This document shows, in pieces, positions 34,345 to 46,254 of a stretch of 64,000 nt of DNA (position 1 is the stretch's first letter; each line of letters starts with the position of its first letter). A model generated the notes under the pieces. That model worked only from the letters and a program-made list of their open reading frames with translations, ran no database searches and had not been told where the DNA came from. Origin of the DNA: Climacteris rufus (Eukaryota > Chordata > Aves > Passeriformes > Climacteridae). The position numbers and the translations under genes were made by a program. The stretch lies in the NCBI GenBank assembly GCA_013398175.1, contig VZRZ01004364.1, positions 186,001-250,000 on the forward strand, in the 5' to 3' direction.

Positions 34345-34534
34345 AGGGTTGCCAAGTGTTGGAATGGGCTGCCCCGGGAAGTGGGGTACTCACCATCCCT
34401 GAAAGCATTTGAGAAATGACTGGACATGGCATTTACTACTCTGGTTTAGTTGACAAGGTGGTGTCCTGTCAAAGGCTGGACCTGATGATCTTGGAGGTCT
34501 TTTCCAGCCCTAATGATTCTATGATTCTATGATT
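34345..34534 (+). mobile_element. CR1 LINE fragment of a different subfamily, about 190 bp
   Basis: The 3' part of a CR1 with different wording from most copies here: 'gttggaatgggctgccc', 'caccatccctgaaagcat', 'tagttgacaaggtggtgtcc', 'ctggacctgatgatcttgg' and 'aggtcttttccagcccta'. It ends in the intact terminal repeat 'atgattctatgattctatg'. It separates two co-oriented minus-strand coding-like segments. The intact 8-mer repeats fit a relatively young insertion. Confidence 0.95.
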
Positions 34535-34780
34535 ATGGACAGTAATCCATGCTTTTATCAAGATTTCAAGACCATACAGCCTTACAGCAGTATGATATTT
34601 AGCAAACATTAGTTTCACTAAATCAGTCTGTTCATCTACCAGGTTTGCCAGTGTTCCAAGAACAAATGGCTTCCTCCTCAGTCTTGAAGAATTATTTTGA
34701 ACCATGGCTATGGATGGCAGAAAGAGAGTGAACAGAACAAGGGGTACGGAAAGGAGAGCACAAATAACACCTGGTGTCAT
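34469..34780 (-). CDS. Possible small secreted-protein ORF with CR1-derived tail (uncertain)
   Basis: A 103-codon minus-strand frame starts at 34780. Residues 4-25 form an uncharged hydrophobic run like a signal peptide. Residues 30-32 are an N-glycosylation sequon (NSS), and residues 33-36 are RLRR, a furin-type R-x-R-R site. After it comes a helix-like region of about 45 residues containing VDEQTDLVKLMF. The last 21 codons or so (from 34531 down to the stop at 34469) lie in the antisense of the CR1 at 34345-34534, so the original C-terminus, if there was one, is lost. A TTAATTAAATAGG stretch at 34831-34843 is a weak TATA-like candidate 50-60 bases upstream. The alternative is that the hydrophobic run is only a translated pyrimidine tract: CTCTCTTTCTG...CATAG is also a good splice acceptor, which would make a shorter internal exon start at about 34705. 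I recognise no family, and chance remains the default. Confidence 0.18.
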   Translation of the reverse strand: MTPGVICALLSVPLVLFTLFLPSIAMVQNNSSRLRRKPFVLGTLANLVDEQTDLVKLMFAKYHTAVRLYGLEILIKAWITVHNHRIIESLGLEKTSKIIRSSL

Positions 34781-37261
34781 CTTGCACTTTCCTGGGTGAA
34801 AGGAAATATTTGCACTGTGTAGCCCACACCTATTTAATTAAAGTTCAAAGCTTGAAAACTATGCCTTGCTTTTACATACCTCTGTAGGGAGAGCCGAAAT
34901 AGGGGCAGTGGTATGGGAGAACATGGGAACGGGATGTGAGAGACAAGAAAAACCCAGCAAAGCTACCCCTTACAAAGCCAAACTGAACCCAAACAAAATG
35001 GTGCTTAATTTTCCAGGAGATAGGGCTCATCCACAGTCACTTATCATTTGGGTGATATTGTGCACTGTTGAATTTAAGAGAAAGGATGCTGGAAAAATTC
35101 TCACTCTCTCCTCAATTGTCTAAAACACTTTTTCAGGAAAGGCAAAATGAAACCAAACTTAGGCTGCATTTTACTGGCCAAAAAAATCAACCTGTTCACT
35201 AATGAATGAAGAGCCAAGAATGAAGATCCAAGAAAGCAAGATTGGAAAAGAGAGAAAAGAACTCAGCAGATGATAAAAGGGAACACAATGATGGTGGTGT
35301 CCATTGCAGATATGGATCCAAAAAATGATGAACACAGTTTTGAACAACTTTTGGCTTGCAAAAGTAGATTGCACTGATTTCTGAGAAGATTTGCAATTTA
35401 ATTAGGTTTCTCATATTTCCTGCTTCTGCATTTCTTCATGGTAATGGAGCATGATGAACACCAGGGACCAGAAGAACAGAAGGGTGTAAAAGTAAAAAGT
35501 CATTGAATTAAGACAAAGTAATCATACATTTTAAAAGATTACATGAATTCAAGTCCTGGGCAAACTTCCACTGTATTTTGAAGCTCTTAACATTTCTAGG
35601 AGAAAAGAAATGAAAATTACATTAAACCTTGAATTGCTATGCTTTCTGTTTATTTTGTACTCTTCATACTGTTCTGACTTTTCACTGCTAGTCTCCTCTT
35701 AAAAAACAATAGCACCATCCAGACGCTTAGCAATCTTCAGAGAACACAGATAGTGCATCCAGATTTTTTTTCTTTGCCAAGTTGTCTGCTGCAAGCAAGA
35801 GAATTATTTTTATCCATGTTTGAATTAACATATTTTCAAGGTGATATAAAATGCCTTTACAAAACCCCCAGAAATAGGAAAATGTCTTAGGTGGTCTGGT
35901 ATATATTATAGTATCTCTCTCTCCAAGTAAATATAATTATGTTCTTTCTCAGAGCAGAGAGGTGCATAATAAAGCTTTATTAGCTCAAAGCCAAAGCTGA
36001 AGGAATAATAAATAAAATAAACCCATCAACATAGCAATCTACAACTCATTCAGCTGCTTTGCATGTATTTTAATGTATTCCTGTCTGAGCTGTGATGTGA
36101 ATGATGTCTTGTTTGCATGACTTGTTATATAAAATTTATATTCTTCTATGTGCTATTGTTTGCACCTGAATGTGGCATTTGCAAGCAAATGTGCAGTTGT
36201 TAGCAAAAATAACAAAACCCTGTCTCCTAGAGGATGAGAAACTACGGTTAGTTAAACCTGGGCATCATGACCTCAGCTCTCACAGTCGGGAAGACAAGGT
36301 GATGAAGCCACAGGCTTCCTGAGCATGGAAGCATGTAAATGCAAATTCCTTTGTGTGAATGTGAAAAGGGTCTTTTAATAGAAAATATGCTGCATGCATT
36401 TATTGAAGGACAAAAAAATATATTTCAACTCTCCTCCTCACCTTCACAGGACGAAGAGCTCAGTCCCCATGAAACAAAGAAATGTGGAATGCACTTTTCT
36501 CCCATTAAGTAAGGAAGGGAGAACAGAAACCCATACAGCACCTGCTTCTCTGCCTAGAGAAAGCCCTCCTAAAACATTCAAAAGTATTGAATATGGATCA
36601 ATTTTCCTCTCGTTTTTACAGAAGTGAATTTTGCTTTTACATTGATATAAATATCTGTGGAGAAGAGGGTTCAATGAGAAAAGAACTGCAGGGTAGGCTA
36701 ATACTTCCACAAGCCAGTGATCCATAGCTCTAGTGGTAATGAATATGACTTTTTAAAAAATACTGGGTTTCAGCCAAAGTTACGGGCTTGATTCAGGAGT
36801 TGGATGGTAAAATTCCCAGGTGTATTTCTGTATCACATCTGTTCTGGGCTGAAGCACCTGTTGGACCCAAAAAGGTATCACAAGCTGAGTTCTTGCCAAG
36901 GTACTTTAGCTTTTGCTGACCTCAGGCTCCATTCTCCCCCCACCCGCACTCTCCCACCTCCAGCTGCACCTCCACAGTGGATATTTCATGTTCCATCAGG
37001 TGGCTGTGCAATGAGTGCAGTCAGTGTGTTCATCCTGCTGAAATCTATTCTTCTCCCATTTTTTGGCTGAGTTTGCGAGCTGATCCTGTTTGCCACATGA
37101 TCTTGCAAGCGGAACCTCTGAGACAGGTACAGCCAGGGCTACAGCAGAGAGTGGGAGGTCCTGTTCCAGCAACAGCAGTTTCTGGTTGCTTGAACTACAA
37201 AACTCCCTCATCTACTATCTGGACTACTTTTCATGAGAGCCTAGACCTCGGTGAGGAATTT
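34781..37261. other. Unique sequence, no gene seen
   Basis: AT-rich sequence without recognisable genes. The part at 36050-36210 looks enhancer-like and is listed separately. Minus-strand frames at 36444-36725 and 36996-37211 show no domain. Confidence 0.5.
36050..36210. promoter_or_regulatory. Candidate enhancer-like stretch with a perfect hairpin
   Basis: Dense in TGCATG, TTTGCATGA and TTTGCA words, and includes the inverted repeat CATTTGCAAGCAAATG (36176-36191; 7-bp perfect arms, 2-base loop). Such words resemble POU and forkhead/C/EBP-type sites. This is a judgement from motif density only. Confidence 0.2.
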
Positions 37262-37480
37262 TAGAATTACAGAGTCATTTAGGTTGAAAAAGACTTCCAA
37301 GATCATCAAGTCCAATCAGTAACCCAGCACTGCCATGTCCACCACAAATCCATGTCCTCAAGTGTCTTTTAAATCCCTCCAGGGACAGTGACTGCATTGC
37401 TTGACTGGCCAGCTTCTTCCAGTGCCTGACAACCCTTTCTGAGAAGAGATTTTTCCTAATATCCAACCTAAATCTAATCC
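37262..37480 (-). mobile_element. CR1 LINE fragment of a CR1-Y-like type, about 220 bp
   Basis: Reverse complement of a distinct CR1 3' end: 'tagaattacagagtcattta', 'ggttgaaaaagacttccaag', 'atcatcaagtccaatcagta', 'agcactgccatgtccaccac', 'cctccagggacagtgactgc' and 'cctgacaaccctttctgaga'. It ends at 'tttttcctaatatccaacct'. The AGTCCAACC/CACTGCCA wording separates it from the 'CCATGGGCAGGGACACC' copies. The subfamily name is from memory. Confidence 0.93.
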
Positions 37481-38639
37481 ATGTGTCAGTTCAACCACCA
37501 CTGGATGACTCTTGATGGATGCTGGCTGTGGTGTGTGCATGGTAAGCACCATTCCCAGTTTTATTTTCCTTTCCATGTTTAAATGGCTGGACAGCCATCT
37601 AAGTTTAGTGCAAAAATAATACAGCTCATATTGTACAAATACTTTTTGCATGTGCATTGGATTTCTTGGCCTGCTTTAAAACGTATCAGGCCTACAGTAT
37701 TTTAAAGGGAAAATGTGGAAGCCTGGGGAGTCTGGCCTGAGCTGGAGGGGTTGTTAAAGAAACAAAGGAAGGATGGAGTGGGTAGATCATTACCAAATAG
37801 CGCAGCTACACGGTTCCTGCTTCCCTAATGTGCCTGACAGCATGCAGTGCCACCTCTCTCTTCTTATGTAAAGCTAATCCCTTGCCCTCTCTGGCTGCCA
37901 GTATTTACGTTTGCAAATTAATCCATCTTCCCACACTGTCCCTTCCCCTTCGAAGGGAGCAGAGGGAGAGGGGAACAACAGCATAGGTCTCCCAGGACAG
38001 CACCAGCCCCTTGTTGAGGTGTCCCTCACCCGGAGACCTGAAGGAATAAATGACTGGGTGACACAGATAGCAGCGGGTCTGTGGACTGTCTGCACTGATC
38101 CCAAACGAAAAGTTAGGCTAAGCCTTTTTCCAGCCTTGGGGACAGGGTTGGCAGACACTGATTTTCTTCCAGCATCTATCCCTTCCACATTGCCACCACG
38201 TCGAGGCCACGCTGCAGGGGCTGCAAGGCAAGGACACTGCTGCTCTTCCTCTGTCCCTTGGCCGTGCATCCCAACAGCTCACATAGCCAGGTTTGAGGCA
38301 GGCTGGGGAGCCAAACTAGCCAAAATCTGATCTTTTCCAAGGAAAGACACAGGTGTCTTTTGGTGCCTGAGCTGTCTGGCACAGGTGCTCATGAGGGAGC
38401 AGACTGGTGTGGGCAGAGAAGGGAGGAACTGTGGGGGATAAGGGTCAGCATGAAGCACCACCAGGCTTCACCCTCGTGTACTGTTTCAGTCAAGCAGTTG
38501 TGGTTGTTGGGGTGGTGGGACAGGGGGTTAAGCAATGTGAAAACTAATGAGATTTTGTGTTAAGTTCTCATCTAATGACAACTGAGTCATTGATTTGACT
38601 GATTTGCTGGGAATGATCCTGCAAATGCATTTTTTATAG
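37481..38639. other. Unique sequence, no gene seen
   Basis: More GC-rich than average from about 37900. Overlapping frames of 131 and 139 codons on opposite strands (37874-38330) reflect this composition, since stop codons are rarer, and carry no domain. G runs occur at 38434-38445 and 38500-38527. Confidence 0.5.
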
Positions 38640-39045
38640 GAGAATGAAGGCGAGAAGTCATCCCCCCCAGCGTGGGCTCTCACGGTAATTGCTAAATATG
38701 CTGAAGCAGGGAAGAGAAAGGTGGGAACATATGCGTTCTATTCCTTCCTTTGTTTCCCTGAATAAGGAGTAATACCCCTGCAAAGGCAGGGAAAGGCAGG
38801 AGGGAAATGCCAGCCCTTCCTGCAGGCCGCAGCAGGGAGGCCCGTGCCCACTGCCCGCCCATGGTGAGCCTCCCAAAGAGGGGCTTCTTATGCCGAAATG
38901 CCCGGCGTTTCTGGGGTGAGGTGATCCCCTGAGCAGAATACATAAATACCAGATCACTGCTGGGCGCTGAGCCGGCCAGGGCTGTAGGATGTGTTTGTTT
39001 TCCTTGCTGTCACTAGGCAGCGGGGAACCCGCCGCCTTTGTTCTG
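38640..39045. promoter_or_regulatory. Small CpG-rich pocket
   Basis: About eleven CpG dinucleotides fall in some 210 bases (38827-39037), with three more just upstream (38651-38684). CpG is otherwise rare in the window. The stretch also has the highest local GC. It is too short for a classical CpG island and I see no exon or TATA box beside it. It may be a weak promoter or enhancer, a decayed island, or a local GC-rich unique segment. Long open frames here (140 codons at 38658-39080, minus strand) follow from the GC content. Confidence 0.3.
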
Positions 39046-40323
39046 GAGGTCATACTGCTGGGGATGGCAAATATTGACATACATGGAGGTGCTTTTCATT
39101 TTCACATGTTTCTTGTTACCTCTTACAGCTGTGTCATTTGGCTTTTTTGTCCTCTTGTCTTCCAACATCTTTTTTTTTTTTTGTCCACCCTCCTTGAATG
39201 TTTTCCAGCACTGATGATACCACCCTGGATTGCATATTATAGCCTTACAACCTCTGGCATGGCTTGTCCAAATGACCTGGGAGCTTCAGCTCCTGACCAG
39301 TGCCATGGGGACATCCATTCACAGGGATGACAGGGAATCTCCTGCAGAAATTGCACTTCCCTTCTGGTCCTTTTGCAGTTGTGCCTTCAGCTCGAGGTTC
39401 AGAAATGTTGCCAGGTGCTGCATACTTCATCCTATTTCTGCTTCTGCTGTACCTGGCTGGTGTTTAGATGGGAAAACAGATAACTTTTCAGGGTTGTCAG
39501 ACATAAAAAGGAAAAGAGGGATACACAGAGACAAGCATTTTGCCCAATACCCTTATCTTCTCTCTGGCTTTGTGGCTTCAGTTAATTCTCTATGGTGTGT
39601 TTTAATGCAACCAATGATTTCTTCCTGTTACTGGTCATAGGAAACATTCATTTCTCTTACTGACCAAATTCAGGATCTTGCCAAAAAACTCTGAAGTGGA
39701 GTTACCTTCCAGGTAGAAAAACAGCCATGATGGTAAGTTCTGGGCATGACCATACAAAACCCATAATAATACAAAACAGGGAAACGCAGGCAGAGACAAC
39801 AAAAATCATCCCGGTACCATGACAACAATTTTGTAAATTCATAGTGCATTTTCCCTTAATCACCATGGAAAAACAGGAAATTCTATTTTACTACTGAAAT
39901 AAATATTTGCAGTGTTTTCTATGTACCACATACAATGTGATTTCACTTAAACATTTGACATTCTACAAAGGAAACAGTCAACTTCTCGAGTAAAAATGCA
40001 TTCACAAATAAACAGCTGAGAGAAAAGCCACCTAAATCTTTGGGGTAACTGCTCAGCCTTTTGAGTAACTTGCATGTTTGAGAGGGTTTGCTAAGCTCTG
40101 TATTAAACTAATGGCAACAAACTGGCTGCATAGTTCATACTGATGATAATGCCAAAGGTACCTTTCGGTTTCGTGTGTCCTTCATCACCTGTTTCCGTTA
40201 TACAATTTTGCTTTCCTAATGCTATCCATGGACAAATGTCCCTTGCACTGGCACATCCTGTGCAGATAATCCTTTTTTTCTCAGTATTTCTGAAGCATCT
40301 CTGTAATTGTGATGCCTTTGGGG

Positions 40324-40340
40324 AAAAAAAAAAAAAAAAA
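40324..40340. repeat. A17 homopolymer
   Basis: Seventeen consecutive A, between GGG and GGCC. This is a simple homopolymer; no retrocopy was recognised on either side. Confidence 0.9.
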
Positions 40341-40655
40341 GGCCATTTTGGAAATGATTGCCTTTGCAACAGTCATTTCAAGTTTGCTGTGAACAAAAGA
40401 TAGAGCATTCTGCTTCTGTGTAGACTGATTTATCTGCTCAGCCTATTCCTGTATGAATATCCAATTACCCCTTTGAGCTCCTGTAGTGGTGAGGGAGGGG
40501 AAGGCAGGAGGTATTCTCATCATGTTGCAATTAGGATTCTTCCACTGTCCTTTCCCCTCCTTCTGAAAATTACCCAGACTAGAAGGGAGTCATTACTGAG
40601 CTGATCATGATAGCATGTATTCTTTAATAAATATGCTCAGAACGGTTTGGGTGAA

Positions 40656-40683
40656 TGACAAAGGATTCGAGTGACAAAGGATT
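40656..40683. repeat. Direct repeat TGACAAAGGATT x2
   Basis: Identical 12-mers at 40656-40667 and 40672-40683, start to start 16 bases. The unit resembles half-sites of TCF or nuclear-receptor type, but a local duplication explains it as well. Confidence 0.75.
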
Positions 40684-41517
40684 GCCTCATAGGTGGCTCT
40701 GTGATTAGCCATTGACCTCGTGTGTGGTTTCTGTTCCACCTAGGTGATTGAAGCATCTGAAGAAGGAATAGAGAGCTCTGATTATAAATTACAATTTCTG
40801 ATCAAAACTGTTGGACTGATAATAACTCATCGTGCAATCCGTGAAACATTCAGGTTTCACAAAACCCTCATGATTAGAGTCCTCACAGAGAAATGGCAAC
40901 GTGCCTGAATCACTCAAAATTTTAATTTGTGAACGTAATCATAAATCAAGGTTCTCTTCATAGGAGGGCCTTGCCCTTTTCCTGCTGTTCGGGTGTAATT
41001 TTGTTCAGTGAGAAGTAAGGCCAAGCACTGGGTTTGGGAGAGATCTGCCTGTGGGAAGCAAGGGATGTGTCTCTTCATTGACTCAGTGTCAAAGCTGTTC
41101 ATCCAAAGGTCAACATGCTCCATCTGCAAACAACACCCAGGGTCAGGTCTCTGATGTCAAAACATATCTGGTCCAACAGTACCTATTTCTGGCAGTTCTT
41201 TGAAGGCTGGGGGTTTACAGACCTGACCAAATGCTGGCACAGTGTCTCTGGCTGCCGTCACTCTAAATTTGCCATGTCTAGGACGAGAGGCAAATCTCTG
41301 TGTGCCAGGGGAAAGCAAAGCTATTATATAACATTAAAAGTCTTCTGAAATCTGCCCTGGTTTATGTAACCCTCTATCAGGGCAAGACACTTCAAAAACC
41401 TGCTAAAGTTTAACTAGATTGTCCTCTACCATTCATAGCAGGAGGATAAACAAGCAATTCTCATGGACTGCTTTGCATTTGATAATGGGATAAATAAAAA
41501 GCAAGAACATTTTGCTC

Positions 41518-41640
41518 CATAGAATCACAGAATGGTTTGTGTTGGAAAGGGCCTTAAAAGATCATCTCATTGCAGCCCCCCTGCAATGGGCAGGAACACC
41601 TGCTACTAGACCAGGATGCTCAGGGGCCCACCCAACCGGG
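41518..41640 (-). mobile_element. CR1 LINE 3'-end fragment, about 120 bp
   Basis: Reverse-complement CR1 end: 'atagaatcacagaatggttt', 'gtgttggaaagggccttaaa', 'agatcatctcattgcagcc', 'gcaatgggcaggaacacc' and 'ctactagaccaggatgctca', fading in 'cccacccaaccgggtc'. An A13 run begins shortly after, at 41664. Confidence 0.94.
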
Positions 41641-44600
41641 TCTCGGCCTCAGTTTTTCTTATTAAAAAAAAAAAAAAGGTGAAAAATAAAAAAGAAAGAT
41701 GGTTTGGTGTACACAGAGGGATGAAACTGTATACAATATACAATGAACTACCAAATGCATGCTTAGTGCCCTGGTTTTTTCAACAGCATTATAGCACTGA
41801 ATTATTTATCAAACAGATTAACAGTATGTACATGTATATTTAATGCAGAAATTATTATCCATTTACAGAAGGGTTTTAAATTAACACATGGGAGAGGCTC
41901 CTTCCTGGGGTGTTTGCCCTCCTTTATAGCAGCTGTCCTTCCCCAGCCTGTGAAACCTGTCCTATTTTTGGAAATATTTCTCTGGATTTCGACACTGTTA
42001 GGCAGGGTGCACTGCCAGTTAGCCAGAAATGGCCTGATCCCACTACCTAAAAGTCTTCTGGAGGGAAACTGCACTTGTCATATAACATGGCAACTCAAGC
42101 AAACAAGACACTGCTTAGCCACCATCCAAAGCAATCCAGATTTTCCAAGTTTTCCAGCATCAACCTCTCCTCAGCTAAATTCTTAGCACATCCCAGGGAT
42201 CTGCCACTGGAACACTCTGCAGAGTCATTTCACAGAAGTATGGGTGCACACATTTTAAAAACATTGAGCTGAAGTTCCAAAAGAATTGTTAAAATGAGGG
42301 TGTTTTTAGTATATTGTTTGCAGTTTGAGAAAGACCAGGCCTTTGCAAGTTTAATTTACTCCTTTTCCAGACCTGAAAAGTGTGTGTTTTCCCAAGCCTA
42401 CAAACTACAGCTTGATTATCAGAACCTGGCTTCCTCATCCACTCAGCATAAACGCTGTGGTGTTCCTGCTAGGTGGTGGAACAAGGATTTCTTCATAAAG
42501 ACTTGCTCTGAGTTATTCTGGGCAGCTCTCAAGAGAGGGGAAATGCAATAACAAAAGATTTAACTATGGTTTGCAGTGCTGTAGCCAGGGAAAGAATCTC
42601 AGTGTTACAACTAAACATTTATAGCAGAATGCTTGCTAAAAAGCTCTGTACAGTAAATAATTACCATATTGCTTCAGTCAGGACTTCTTTGATGCAAGCC
42701 AGGCAGAGCTTGTTCCTACCACTACTTCAGGGTGGGGAAAAAGCCATCACACACATCCCAGCTATGTGCTCCAGAGTCACTGCAGTTCCAGCATCCCAGA
42801 GACACCTGATGTCACCAACAATGCCTGTATTAAAGCGAGACACTACCAGATTTTAAAGGTCTGACAACCGGTGTTAATCAGGACATCCCCCTGCTTCATT
42901 TTCTGTTCTCTTGGAGGACAAATCGTTTTTAATTCTTCAGATATCCAAAACAATCTACTTAGCTAAGCCTGCAAAACTTTCATCTGAGGATCAAAAATAT
43001 CCTGGTGCATTAGGAATAATGAATTTACCCTGTAGGATAATGTATTTTAATCCTTCAGTGAGCCAGCTCTCCTCCCAGTTTTAAACCAGGGAGGCCTCTC
43101 AGCAATGTAAGAGACTTGAAAGACTTGATTCTCTCCTGCATTAATGCACACACATATTATCACTAATTGTTTAGTCTCTCTTTAATCTATTTAAATGCAT
43201 AATATAGACTTCAAACATATTATTCTATTTCCATTTCAAATTGCGTATGAGTCATTAAGCAGAGAGATTTGTTCATTGCTAGTTTTTAAATGTTGATATG
43301 AGGGCTAGATTCTACCCTAGCATTAGCTGGAGACAATTACCTTTTCACCTCAGTGCTAGTGGTGGATGCCTCTCACAAGGAAAATGCTCAGGTTGGGTGT
43401 TCTATTTTAATTTCTGCCCCTTCTTTTCTCCTTCACATTATATTAGAACGATTGAACTTGTTAAATGTGGGTATTTGTGCTTGACACATGAATTTATTAT
43501 TCCTGTAAAAATGTTTCAAGGCCTATTAAACTTGTGCCTCAGACCTGGGGCATCTCTTAGGCAAAGGTTTAAAAGACAAGGAAAGAAAAACAGGCATAAA
43601 ATGGAGTAAAAATCTTATGTAATGACAGCAAACTTGCAGTTTTATGTCTTATAAAGTCCCAGGGCATATAGACAAGGCAATTCAAAGTGGTTGACAGCTC
43701 AGGAGTGGTGCATTCAAAAAGCTCCTTTTGTGATATATGGACCCTGGAGTCACTGAAAGCTTTCCTCAAATGGAAGAGTTTTCATTTTTAAGAAGTTTGA
43801 AAACAAAAAGTTACAGTATGAAGTTGCCTTTGATTGTGTTTATTTATTTTATATGTACTTATTACAGTTCACATCAGCATAGTGAAACACATCTTAATGT
43901 CCACGGGAAGCAGGACAAATAACACACCATATTTCAGCTATCAGTTGTCCCAAGAGCATTTGCCTCATTAATGAGGATGATGGCTTCAATTTTTCTCTTG
44001 AGAGTCTTTGAAAGGATGTGATTGATATAGTTGGATAACAGTGACATATAACTTCTATAATTCAACCCATAAACAGCATTTCACCTCTTAAAAGCTCTGG
44101 GGAACTGTGGTAGATTTGGTGATAATTCTCTGGTTTGTCCTGTTAAACAGTGCCCTTAGATTAAAGGGTAAAAATAGGGAAAAAAGAAAATACTGAATGT
44201 TTCATGTAGAGACCCATGTGTCCACAGTCACCCACAGCAGCACAGGGCATCCCCACAAGGCATTGTCAGGAGAAAGCCATATGATACCTCAGAGACCAGA
44301 GAGAAAAAAATAAAAAAGGCAAACTCCTCTTTTGATTTTTTTTCCTTATATTAGAACCGAATTTTTTTAAATTTTACTTTATTTTATTTTGTCTCCCACC
44401 ATTACCATGAGGGCAAGCTCTATGCATCATAGGAGATCTGGACAACATCTTTTATACAGATGGAGCAGTCAGACATTGCTTGAGCAGCCAAAATTCCCAT
44501 GGATGGTTGTTTTTATTGGTAACTAATGGGGGATTTTTTCAAGTTGCTCATAAAGATGGTTGCATGGAAAAAGTATTATGGAGGAACAAGGCTGTGCTAT

Positions 44601-46254
44601 TTATAGGGTGAATCTGCTGAAACAGTTCTTTCTGTGATAAAAACCCTTTGAGAAAATTGGCTGAATCTATAACAGCAACTCTTTTGGAAGATGGAGCATT
44701 TGATCAATTCTGCATGTAGAAAGTAAAGTACCACTGAGATCACACATCATCAGTTCAGTGATGCAGCTTGGTCTTCAAAGTGGATCTCATGGATCTCATA
44801 GGTAATAGCTAATTTCCCATTAGGCTGAAGGATAAACCAGTTATTTTATACATACATTAAAATTTCTTTGTCTATAAGGAAATTATTTGGCACATGTAAG
44901 AGGATATTTGCAAAACAATCCCTTTGCTTTGGCATCAGCTCTATGTTGGCTTCAATACAGCCTCCCATTCAATACATTTCAAAGATCATCAGGAGTTATG
45001 TCCACAGATTAGTTTTGGTTATAAAATTTCAATGTTCTGCTGCCTTGCCATGCGTCAGCTTTTCTGCTGCAACTGCTTCACCTCCTAATGGAGTGTGAGG
45101 AAGAAAAGCTGAGCACAAGCAGTGTTGATTCAATGAATTTGCAGCCTGCTTAAAGAACTCGCCTCTGCCCTAACAGGATTTTATGGGAAACAAAAGAAGA
45201 AAGGAAAATGGCTTCTCTGACAGGATAGAAATCCTCTGGCTTTGCTAATGCCAAACGTATCTCAGTGCCACATGACGAGATGTCCCAGTAACACATAAGT
45301 AAGCACTGAGATCAGATTGGTTCCACACTTGTGAAAAAAAAAAATAAAAAATTGAGTGCCATTAAATCACTGCAATGACCTCCAAATGAAAAGATTTCAT
45401 GTGGGCGTAAGTGGAGAAGAATCCTGTGACTAGTTTTATTTTGGCAATGCAAAGCTTGTTTCAAATGTCTTTTAAATAGAAACACTGGGCAGGAGCAGTT
45501 CCTGGGACATCTGGAGTGGGGAGCGTCCAGGGTTGGGCTTAGACACCTCCTTCCCTCTGCAAGGGTGGGGAAGCCACTGGACCCCGAATTATGTCCCTGC
45601 CCAACTCCTGACAGCACCAGAGAGCCTCTGAGAGGGCAGGGACCTGGCAGAACCCAACTTCCCATTTTCTTCTTCCTTCCCTCAAGTCAGGGAATGACCA
45701 CGGTGAGGTCAGGAGTTGAGAGTGCATTGCCAAATCCTCCTCCTTAAGTGGGCCCAGCAGCCCTGAAGATGCCAAGCACTCATCCCATTATTCCCTCTTG
45801 GCAAGAACACACCCATTATTTAATAGACTGACATTTAATTTTGAGATATGCCTGGTAGAAAACAGAGGGAAAAACATATGGGGTCACAGTCTCTGGGTCA
45901 TCTCTGTGTTTGGTCCGAGGCAAGACTTGTGAAATGTCAGACTTGGAGACAGAAATGAAACTACAATTCTGGGATACCTCTACATGGTGTTTTGACTGGA
46001 AAAACTCAGCAATCCACTCTTCCCCCAAGCCAGCTCCCAGAACAGCCCACTTGATTTCCTTGTTCATGAAGTAATACGGTTTTAAAGCAGGAAGCATTGC
46101 AAAACCTTAAGCAAGATTTATGTTAAATATTTTATTGTATATTGTGTTGTATTGCTTTGCTTGGTGGGAGCAAGGACACATGGCTGAATATAAATTCTGT
46201 CTTGGGATGATTTTTTGTGGGAACTTGTGTTTTTGTTTTTCTGGCGGTTTTGGG
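41641..46254. other. Unique AT-rich sequence, no gene, no CR1
   Basis: The start of a 10-kb interval free of recognisable CR1. It holds an A13 run at 41664-41676, a 9-bp tandem duplication GGATCTCAT at 44782-44799 and a T-rich stretch at about 44334-44393. None of the open frames (the largest is 117 codons at 45312-45665, minus strand) has a domain. Confidence 0.5.

Larger units (their letters stand above)
39046..41517. other. Unique sequence, no gene seen
   Basis: Contains a T13 run at 39170-39182, an A17 run at 40324-40340 and a 12-bp direct repeat at 40656-40683. The frame at 39230-39640 (136 codons) has no domain and no gene context. Confidence 0.5.

Noticed and set aside
37275..37657. 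Two minus-strand frames of 63 and 99 codons
   Set aside because: They overlap the CR1 at 37262-37480. They are remnants of the 3' end of the element, which is non-coding in CR1.
38658..39080. 140-codon minus-strand frame in the CpG-rich pocket
   Set aside because: Higher GC makes stop codons rarer. The product is low in recognisable structure and has no exon signals.
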